Of a stretch of DNA of 64,000 bases, positions 12,001 through 21,337 are shown piece after piece. How positions within the stretch are numbered: the stretch's first letter is position 1; every line of letters starts with the position of its first letter. Both the position numbers and the translations under genes were made by a program. This DNA is from Diatrype stigma. Its lineage: Eukaryota; Ascomycota; Sordariomycetes; Xylariales; Diatrypaceae. Under the pieces are notes generated by a model, which saw only the letters and a program-made list of their open reading frames with translations, had not been told where the DNA came from and made no database searches. The stretch covers positions 372,001-436,000 of the forward strand of contig JAKJXP020000006.1 of the NCBI GenBank assembly GCA_022225965.2, read 5' to 3'.

Positions 12001-13017
12001 TCTACGAACTACCTACATACACAGGTACCAAACCTGAAAAGTTGCAACAGCCGAGAAATCCATCGGGTTTCCTACTCCTGTCCAACGACCAACTGCTTAT
12101 CGTGAAGATCATTGGATTAAGGTGAACTGCGCACTACCTACCTACAACATACTTGGTGATCGCATTGCCTCCGAGGAGTTTACGTTTATTCTAGCCACTT
12201 GTGGATCTGGCAGGAACATAACCTCATGCTGCCCAGTTACGTACCTAGCCATACAACTGATGTTCGTACCGTTAGCTGCCCAGGTGCTGCTCTTGGTCCC
12301 GGATTGTTACCCAACGGTATTTGCCTCTAGTTAGGCGGTAGCAGTTTTTACTAGCACCCAAGCGTCAGGTCGTAGGACTCGAAACTCCAAGAACCAAAAG
12401 CAAAAGGCCTTTACTACCACTTACAGGCTTTACAGCTCAACTCCTCAATTCCTCACGGACTCCACCGCAGTTCGCAACTTCGCTCAGCCTTACTTGACCC
12501 AAATCCATCCTTAACAACGACCCCCGTCTAGCGCGGCAGCGCCGTCAGCGTTCTATCAGCCACAGCAGGAAAGTGGAATCTCCGTGAATGAAAGGCAGGG
12601 GAAGGCCCCACAAGCCGAGCTGTGATTGATCAGCTCGTTTCTATTTTCTTACATCTGGGGCCTCTGCAAGCCTGGCTGCCTGGGTGGTCTGGGTTCCATT
12701 CCTTAAGGGCATCCCGACTGCATTTTACACTGCTCCCCTCTTTTCTCTCCGGCCGCTCTGGTTACATACCATACCGCAAAAGCCCGTGATTCTACCACAC
12801 CACAACTTAACAAGCTACCTAGCATAGGAAGTAGGAAACCAGGCATAGCTTATAAGGATACCAAGGTTATCTACACAGGCTCTACACAAGCAGACAGGCA
12901 TGCCAGGCTTGGGTTTACTTCCAGAAGAGGGAAACAAAGATACATACACGCCTACCTAGTACCTACCACCTACCAAGGCATACCTACGGCTGCTGCATGT
13001 GCTTGGTGGTTTCTGGT

Positions 13018-13044
13018 ACCCGACACCCCCGACACCCGACACCC
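13018..13044. repeat. Short GACACCC tandem array
   Basis: Three to four imperfect copies of a CGACACCC unit. It belongs to the same repeat type as the array 60 bases downstream. Confidence 0.6.
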
Positions 13045-13102
13045 AAGCACTGTCCTGAGTTCCATTCCACTCAGGTAACTCGTCGCATCGCACCCGCATG
13101 CC

Positions 13103-13150
13103 CAGACACCTAGACACCCAGACACCAGACACCAGACACCAGACAGACAC
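13103..13150. repeat. Minisatellite of CAGACAC units
   Basis: About six imperfect copies of a 7-8 base CAGACAC(C) unit in tandem, upstream of the Hsp70-like gene. Confidence 0.75.
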
Positions 13151-13665
13151 CCCTCATTTGACCACCACGCTACTGGCTGCAATATCGTCTACTGCTACCT
13201 CTGCTGAACCGGCGTGTCTGCCGCCTGCCACAGCAAGTCGCAGCAAGTCCCGTCGCAGCCAAGTCGGAAAGCCCACAAGCCCACACTACCTTAGGTAGTC
13301 TGGTAGTCCATTCCCCCCCACTGTCGCTGGCGCAGGGACGTCTTTCCCACTTGCACGTATACGGAAACAGACAAGGACCAAGCCGAGAGCGAGCTACAAG
13401 CCTACAACCCCCCTGGCCCCCTCGTTGTCTCCCCCCCGCTCTCACCCAAGAAGAGATCCTCCGCCGCCGTCTGGCCTGTCAACTACCACATACATAGTAG
13501 TAGGTATCTGTGTCCGTCAGCCCGCTTGCCTCGTGCCGCCCGTGGTAACCAGAAAGGATCAATTATTACACTGCTTACAATTCCGAGCACGCCCCTTCGC
13601 TTTCCTTTTTCCTTCCCTTTCTTTTACCTTACCCTATCGCCGCGCCGTATCCCTTTTCCTTCCTT

Positions 13666-16125
13666 ATGAGTTCTTTGAATTTGAACTCCCGTTTCAAAGG
13701 CCTAGGATTTGGTAAACGGAAATCCACTGCCAGTATCCCTTCGCCTGACCGCCCGCCTTCGAGTGCGACCCCGCCACCTCAAATACCGCAGCAGTTTCCA
13801 ACCTCCCAGCAGCCAGTCGCTGGTCCTGGTCCTGGCCCTGGCCCCGGTCCCGGTGTTGCTCCCGCTCCATCCATCACCTCTTCCTCATCGCAACAAAGCC
13901 TCCCGACGATGAACCATCCTGGAGCTGGCCCACGTCCGCCCAGTTACACTCCGAATTATCAAAACGGTCCTCCACCTCCAGTCGGTCGTGAAAGCCCTTT
14001 GACGCATCAGGGCCCAACTCGCACGCCACCCAGTCAGATGGTCGGCGGCCCCCCTCCCATTAACACAGGTGCTCCCGTCGCTGGTTATCCCCCCCAAATG
14101 GCAGGTCAACCGGGAGCGCATCCTCAGGGCATCGCCGGTGGTCCCCCTGGGTACGCCTCTGGCTATCCACCACCGGCTCCTCCTCTAGCACCTAATCCTA
14201 TGGCGTACGGAAGGCCAGCCGCCGAAGTAGAGGGTAATAGCCGAAGCAAGGCGCAGCTTATCGTCGGAATTGACTTTGTGAGTGCTCAGCCATTGATATG
14301 ACAGCTCCGGATCATCTGAAGCTAACCTAACGCAATCCCAGGGTACAACTTTCTCCGGTGTCGCTTTCGCGTTCGCAACCAACAACGAAGCAAAGGAAGA
14401 TATCATCACAGAATGGCCGGGCGCCGGATCATACACGAAACAAAAGGTATGTAGAGCATGGTGTTGTTCAAATCGAAAATAGATTATTGACTTCGTAAAG
14501 ATACCCACAGTATTATACTACGATCAATATCAGAAGGTGGTCGGATGGGGCCCAGATATTGCCGATGCGTTAGCACCGACGGGTTACCCCAAGCCCGGTG
14601 TGCAAAAGGTTGAGTGGTTCAAGCTTCAGCTAATGCTTTCTGGAAACACCTACATCGACCCTATTAACCTACCTCCTCTCCCGCCTGGAAAGTCGGAAAT
14701 TGATGTTGCTGCCGACTATCTGTTCAAGCTGCGGCAGGCCATGCGCGCAGCCCTGCAGAAAACACTCGGTGAAGTCTTTAACAGAGAGGAGCGCAACATC
14801 CGCTACTATCTGACTGTGCCAGCCATCTGGAACGATGCCGGCAAAGCCGCCACTCGAGCAGCTGCTATCCAGGCTGGTTTCCTTCGAGACGAGAACGATA
14901 ACAGGTTGACCCTTGTCAGTGAGCCTGAGGCTGCATCGCTTTTCTGCGCAAAGACCGGCTTGCTCAACCTCAAAGTTCACGATGCCATTCTCATTGTCGA
15001 TTGTGGTGGTGGTACTGTTGATTTGATTGCGTACGAGGTGGAGGATGAAAACCCTTTCACGGTGGCGGAATGCACCGCCGGATCTGGCGACTCGTGCGGT
15101 TCGACGGCCCTGAACAGAAATTTTAGTAATATCTTACGGACCAAGATCCGGAAAATGAAGCTGCCTGATGGATCCAAGACTGCTGGACGTGTGTACGCGA
15201 AGTGCATCATGGATTTCGAGAACCGAATCAAGGCGGATTTCCGGAACAACGGTCAGAAGTGGGCTGTTGATGTGGGTATCGAGGCTGAGTTCCCCGAAGC
15301 CGGTATCGAAGAAGGGTATATGACTTTCACCAACGAAGAGATCCTCCAGTGCTTCGAGCCCGTTGTCAACAGGATTCTGGAGCTTGTCCGGAACCAGATT
15401 ATCGCCATCCAAGCCCAGAACCGCACGCTGCAGAATATCCTGGTGGTCGGTGGGTTTGGTGCGTCGGAGTATCTGTTCCAACAAATCAAGCTGCACGTTC
15501 CTCCTCAGTTCCAAGGCAAGGTTGTACGACCTATGGACTCGGTCGCTGCTATCGTCAAGGGTGCTGTTACCGCGGGTATTACGGAACGAGTTATCACGCA
15601 TCGTGTTGCGCGCCGACATTATCTCATGGCCACTCTTCAACCCTTCAAGGAAGGCTACCACCCCGAAGCGTACCGTGTTCCGTCGCTTGATGGCAAAGAC
15701 CGTTGCAAATTCACCCGGCAAATCTTCGTGCAGAAGGGCCAAAAAGTCAAGATCGGCGAGCCTGTCAAGGTCTCTTTCTTTAGGCAGGTGGCTCCGGGTG
15801 CTACGCTCATGTACGAGGATATTCTATATGCTTGCGACGACGATGTCTGTCCCGAGTACACTAAAGATCCCCGTATGTACCCTCTCTATTTCATCAAGTT
15901 GTCCCGATGGCTAACAAACACACAGGGATAAAGGAGGTTGTCACCCTCACGTCCGACTTGTCGCGAAAGAATCTCGAGAAGGACTTTGAGCGTATGGACA
16001 CGCCCCAGGGTACCTTTTACCGGGTGTATTTCGACATATACCTAACTCTTGATGGTTCAGAGTTCAGCGCCGAATTAGTCTGTCAAGGAGAGGTTATGGG
16101 CCGCTGCAGATCTAGATTCAGGTAG
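13666..16125 (+). CDS. Hsp70-like actin-fold ATPase of the HSPA12 type, four exons
   Basis: Predicted 762-residue protein with an Hsp70/actin-type ATPase fold but no canonical substrate-binding domain, as in HSPA12 and its fungal relatives; cytosolic, exact role unknown. Exons: 13666-14277, 14342-14446, 14501-15872 and 15926-16125; all phases agree. Joining exons 1 and 2 restores GIDFGTTFSGVAFAF (phosphate-1 loop); later come VDCGGGTVDLIAYEV (phosphate-2) and ILVVGGFGASEYL (adenosine). The first 195 residues are Pro/Gly/Gln-rich and likely disordered, with a run of alternating Gly-Pro near residue 58. That tail is unusual for the family and could mediate condensation or partner binding. The start is the first ATG of a frame directly behind a CT-rich leader. 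Family confident, substrate unknown. Confidence 0.88.
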
Positions 16126-17436
16126 AGGAACTACCAAGAGGGGGCTTTTACTTTTGACGTCTTTCTGATACGTTATCTTATATACAATGATACCTTCTGA
16201 TACAGAGCATTGAGAGTACGTTCGCGGCTGGAGGCAAGAACAAACGGGGAGCTGAAAGAGAACTCACTCTCTGTTCTTAGTAGCGTGTCTTCGTATCAGC
16301 CAGCAAGCGAGCGAGCGAGGGGGATAGCTAATCGACTAACGGTGGAGATTCTGATGTTGATCAATATAAGTGGCCGTACTATAGGTTGAAGTGGCTTACT
16401 GATGTTGGGGTTGGGGTGGTAAAACAGGATGCCATCTGTGCGAAAACCCTACATAGTCCATAGGTTGCAGGTGTACCGGCCCTTCCATTGCGAGGATTTT
16501 TGCTCTACATACGTGTTTTCGAGTGCTTGGGATGATATGTACCGTACCATCTACCCGAATCGATCAAGAGGTGTGATTGTATGGGTAGCAAGGTGACTGC
16601 ACATGGCGTTACTCACCATGCCTCGAAGATGGTCACTGACAGAGTACCCAGACTCGGCTCTTACAATACAGATACCACCTAACCTCCTTTCTGCCCACCC
16701 CAATCTGCTCCTTGCCAAGCTAACAACGCTTACCTAGAGTCCGTGTACGCCACCTTGAGCTGGTAGCATATGAGGTGGCTTCGAAATATGCCCTCTCAAT
16801 GTCCAATTGATCCAGCACGTCCTTTTTATTTCGCTTTTCAGACTCTATCCAGCTACCATGCCATCCGCCGTATAGCATATATCGTAAGTCACGTCTTTCC
16901 CCATCGTAACTCGACGCGCTCTTGTTACCCTCCCCCGGGTCAATGGTTATCCTTGAAGAGACCGTTGTTTATGAACTCTGATCCTTGGTTGTTAGCATTA
17001 CCTTCTTTTGGACGGTGATACGACCAGAGGGGGTGAGGGACATCTGCATTTGAACTTAGTCTTACTAGAAGTAGAGATGTATTGTCTGAAGATAAGTCGG
17101 TCAAGGTCCCTTACCAGCCATGATAGGTAGTTATCGTTAAGGTTAAGAAATGTAGCTCCCTATACTACATATTGCCAAGTAGCCACTCTATCTATAACTA
17201 GATGTTGACACTCCAGATCCAAACCTCTCTTTTACTCCCTTCCTTCTTCTTCGCGGAAGATCGCAACATAGAGTAAAGCCCCCTGATAAGCCGGCCAAGA
17301 GTCATTATTACGTTTCCTTCAACCATGGCATAGACCGCTTTACTGTTGAAGCCGAGACACTTCAGTCGGTAGTTCATGGGTTACCTTGATCCGGAGCGTG
17401 TTTAAAAAGTGATTGCCCGGTCTCCTTACCAGGCCA
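16126..17436. other. Convergent intergenic region
   Basis: 3' flanks of the Hsp70-like gene (plus) and the small secreted protein gene (minus). No other gene, RNA or repeat recognised. Confidence 0.45.
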
Positions 17437-17982
17437 TTAAGTGAGCCAACATCGATAGGAGCTGTACTCGTCGTTCTGGGGAACCTCATTAACGGTCCCA
17501 GCTTTGAAGGTGTCGCTTTGTCCATAACACTCGACGTCACTGGGAAATGCCAATAGTCAGATCCATGCATGGGGGTTTTATGTCTCAGTGATGAAGGAGG
17601 GGGGAGGGGTGGATATGAGGAACAGGGCAAACTTACGCATAGAAAGCGCACTGCGCTCCTCCCTTGATGTTGAGGGAACTGACGGAATCGTCCCAGGGGG
17701 CATTGGGACCGGTGAAGCTCACTATACAAATGAAATACAACCTTAGACATTGCGCGTGTAATTCAGACGAGTTCGTATATACGCCATAATTACGGGGTTC
17801 CCGGGCGTTCCAGCCGAGCTGTGTCACTTACCGCAATAGTTGTCGATCCCGGCAAAGATCGTGCAACCGCCGGCGGAGTTCATGTCGATGTCCCTGCATA
17901 TGGTCCCCCAGTTCTCTGCCAGAACTTTTCGGAGAAACGCGATGGACACAAGGACAGAGGTCCGTGGGGTATGGAGTCTCAT
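17437..17982 (-). CDS. Small secreted six-cysteine protein, three short exons
   Basis: No exon is long enough to stand out, but three exons join in one frame: 17982-17832, 17721-17637 and 17539-17437, with donors GTAAGT, GTAAGT and acceptors TAG, CAG. The product is 112 residues. Residues 1-22 form a signal peptide with a basic start and LA before the likely cut. The mature part, about 90 residues, has six Cys, an even number as in disulfide-bonded secreted proteins. The spacing of the segments SLNIKGGAQCAFY, DVECYG and the closing EYSSYRCW resembles fungal small secreted proteins predicted to adopt a beta/gamma-crystallin-like fold. Role unknown; effector or antimicrobial protein are possible. 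It is divergent from the thaumatin-like gene. Confidence 0.75.
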
Positions 17983-19284
17983 GGCTGCTACTTAGACGGC
18001 TTGGCACAAGGGAGTTGACTATCGTGCTCGATTGTTACTTTGACTCGACTGGCGGTCTAAAGGTATCCCCATCGCCTGGTAGTCTGGGGAAAGTCTTCTT
18101 TATATACTGCTTCGGCAATCATCGTGTCGTGTTAGACTGTTAGTCGTGCTACTTGGTACTCATAATATCCTCTAAAAAATTTGGTTGTGTTACCAGCGAT
18201 AATGACGGCTTTGGTTTCTCATGATTTCCAAAAACCCTGCTTATATCCTCTTCTACTGAGAATATGGTGTGTTCGACGATGGTCTCGGTTTATACAGTCT
18301 AGACTACCGCTCCCCCCTTTTCGATCTTGCAGCCACGTACCGCAACTGCATGTGTGGCTTGGATATGTGGCTGATAAACACCATGTGCAATTGAAGGGCA
18401 AGTCCAAGCCTTCCTGTAGAGACAAGGTACCTACTATAAACAACCCATGAAACATCGAAACCTTATGGTAGGTCAGTAGCAACCACGTCATCGCTCATTC
18501 CTCACTTGTTTTGCTTGTCCTCAATGAACCGTCAGGGAAGGCGAGGGGCAGGTGCACGTGCATGTCTTTCGACGGGCCCAACCAGTTTTCAAGAATGTCG
18601 TTTCGAGGCCTATGCCCGTTTGTTATCACCACTCATCCTCATCACCTTTTTGTCTATGCTCCCCTTTGGTTATCTCGCTTTCTTTTCCTGGCCATTCCTA
18701 TTATATCGTATCGTACTACTCAACAAGAATACCCTATCTTGGCATATGCCATACACTTTCCTTTGTGCGACGTTCCTGTCTACGTTCCTGTTTCATCATC
18801 GCCCTGCATCACCAGCTTCTTGATCCCTGGCATTTAGCGGCAAGGATCTCCCAAACGATCTCACTAAGTGGACCAAGTCAACAAGATAAGCTGCGGTGAT
18901 CATTTCCCGAACTAGGCGGCCCCTCGATTGTCATTCGTCCGCCCTTCACGCGCTACGTCATTGGCTGCGGTCTATGAACTGGGATTGTTGAAGTGCATCG
19001 ATTGGCTCTGAATGCGTCTTGAGCGACAGTGATACCGGCTCTATATCCTGTTCCTGACCACGCTGGACCAATCTGTAGAGGGCGTCTAGGCCTCTCAGGC
19101 CGGCCGACATTAAGTAAGGAGCCTCTTGTTGGTCTCTCAACTGCGTGTCAGACGATGATACAACACTTCATTTATTTCCCGCCGTCGCGAAACTTTCGTT
19201 CTGTCTGAAGTCAACATTTGACCGGATAGACTAGACATCTGCGCCAATCACGATTCCTGGTATAGCACCAGCAACCCGTGTACC
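17983..19284. other. Divergent intergenic region between two secreted-protein genes
   Basis: Separates the minus-strand six-Cys protein gene and the plus-strand thaumatin-like gene and must hold both promoters. Open frames at 18506-18899 have hydrophobic stretches, but the three overlapping plus frames contradict each other and none has a family motif. Confidence 0.4.
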
Positions 19285-20585
19285 ATGTTACCAAGATCCA
19301 GGTGGCACAGCCGCCGGCATCCGGTTACCGTGGACCCCAGACTCTGTGTCGCCCTTCTTCTGGCATGCCAGGTTTCACATGCAACGGCTATCGTATACCC
19401 AAGCAATCATGATCTATATCAGTTCGACTACCTTTCCAACAACAATACATGGTATAGGGGAATAGAACGAGCCGTCTCCAAGGTCAATAACTCAGTGCCA
19501 CTGATTATCACCAACAATTGTCCGGGTACCATATGGCCTGCCGTTGCGACTCAGCATGGAGACGGTCCAGAATCACAGGGTTTCGCACTGGGACCTAAAA
19601 GCACAAGACCAATGACAGTAGGACCGACATGGCAGGGACGAGTATGGGGTCGGACGAATTGCACCACGAGTGGGGATACAGCCACATGCGAGACGGGCGA
19701 TTGCTCTCACAAACTCGAATGCGAGTTCGCTGTAAGTAGTTTTCACTCGCAGTTGCACCTTGATCGCTGACGAGTTGGTAGGGGGCTATACCCGCTACTC
19801 TCGCTGAATTCAATCTTGCTGGAGGTTCGACAGGCAAGCAAACTTTCTACGACCTATCACTTGTCGATGGATACAATTTGCCTGTAGGCATCATTTATCA
19901 CCCGGCACCAAATACGTCGTACATCCCACCCAACCTGGTCAACCCAGCATGCATTGGAACGTCTGGATATCTGGATTCGCCCAATAGAACAGGGCTCTAT
20001 ACCACCAATGCGACCTATCCGATCCCATATGAAAACCATGAAACCAACTCACAGATTGCCGCCTGGTGCCCTTGGGATTTACAAGCATTTCCACCCACGA
20101 AGCCTGGAGACGGTGTCTACCCGTACCCCGATGACAACATACAGCGTCCTACCTTTGATCCTTGCAAGAGCGCTTGTGCGGCTTACAGCCAGCCACAAGA
20201 TTGCTGCACTGGAGATTACGATGACCCTGCCAAATGCGGACCTGGCCTATATTCGAAGACTGCGAAGGCTATGTGCCCTGACGCGTACAGTTACGCCTTT
20301 GATGACCGAACGTCCACCTTCATTATCCCCGCTGGGGGCGGGTGGGAAATCGTGTTTTGTCCTCCGGGGAGGAGTACCAACATTCAGTTCACATTCCCAA
20401 CTGAACTGTCGCAAATTGGCAGCAGCGGCCAAGTGTCCGAGGAAGCCAGACTTCATGCTATGAGCTCAAGCTATATTGAATCGATGCAGCAAAGCACGGC
20501 GGCGTACACCAGATTGTCCATTTGGTTATTGGCGTTTGCTGTTGGGGCTATGGCCATCAACATGGCACCTTCTGCCACCGTTTGA
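19285..20585 (+). CDS. Secreted thaumatin-like protein with hydrophobic C-terminal tail
   Basis: Exons 19285-19731 and 19782-20585 (49-base intron, GTAAGT..TAG) give 416 residues. An N-terminal signal segment contains the hydrophobic run LCVALLLACQVSHATA. The thaumatin domain starts at VPLIITNNCPGTIWPAV and contains the family signature CETGDC; after the splice comes FYDLSLVDGYNLPVG, also typical. The Cys-rich second half includes DPCKSACAAY and PQDCC. Thaumatin-like proteins bind or cleave beta-glucans or disturb membranes; in fungi a role in wall remodelling or antagonism is assumed. Odd: after residue about 375 a Ser/Thr-containing stretch leads into a hydrophobic end (LSIWLLAFAVGAMAINMA), as in GPI-anchor signals or a membrane tail, so the protein may stay on the cell surface. 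Confidence 0.88.
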
Positions 20586-21337
20586 CGAGATGAAGAGAGT
20601 GGTTGCCTTGAGGGTGGATGGTTGGAAATCTTGTCTACCTAGGTCCCTTGGTGAATCGCATCGGGGTTAACCCATAATGGTGATGGAAAAGATTACTAGG
20701 GAATATGACTCAGGGAGACCGAACTACGGTAGCTGGTCTACTGGCGGCATCGAAATGATTCACACGAGAAATGAAGAAAGGTCGAATAGAATACGGATAG
20801 AATACGACGGACCTATGTAACAATACCCTTGTACCCACATTATATAGCATAACAAGAAACCTCTAATTTGAATTACGATTGGCTTAGTACTTTATGAAAG
20901 GATTACCGAAAATCGATGCTGGGTTTCATGTAATATTGGCCATATATGTTAGGCTTCTTCCATGTATCCTGTCTTCTCCTATTTCCAAATAGCTACAATC
21001 AGGGGCAAGGTGCAGTATCGTAGCTTGTCTAGCATTGACCAGTGCATGACTTGCTACACACTCAACCTGAACAAAGCCTACTGTATACCTCAGTTCCTTT
21101 CTTTATTTTCTAGACTGTTATCAATGGCTACCTTCTTGGCGTTCTGAACAATGCGTACGTTTAAGGTTGGTTAAAGGCACTGAGACACAAAGGAAACAGT
21201 TGCATTACCCCATGTGTGTCGTTCAAGTTATATATCTTGAAGGAAGGATACCGTGGCCGTAAGCAGCCGGAATGCAATTCGTCAACCTCTACGCTTTTTC
21301 ATTACAACATACAAGGTAGTTCGAAACACTCTTCAAG
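20586..21337. other. Intergenic region
   Basis: 3' flank of the thaumatin-like gene and promoter of the next gene. AT-rich around 20800-20950. No gene seen. Confidence 0.4.

Larger units (their letters stand above)
9185..13665. other. Long gene-empty region, 4.5 kb
   Basis: No coding sequence, RNA gene or transposon open frame could be recognised. The stretch 10870-10930 is very AT-rich. A perfect 20-bp palindrome lies at 11981-12000 and two short GACACC-type tandem arrays lie near 13018-13150. The last kilobase is likely the promoter and long 5' leader of the Hsp70-like gene, rich in CT tracts just before its ATG. Decayed repeats mutated beyond recognition cannot be ruled out. Confidence 0.4.

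Noticed and set aside
18506..18899. Three overlapping plus-strand frames with hydrophobic runs
   Set aside because: All come from one CT-rich stretch read in three frames; none has a consistent family pattern or splice sites.
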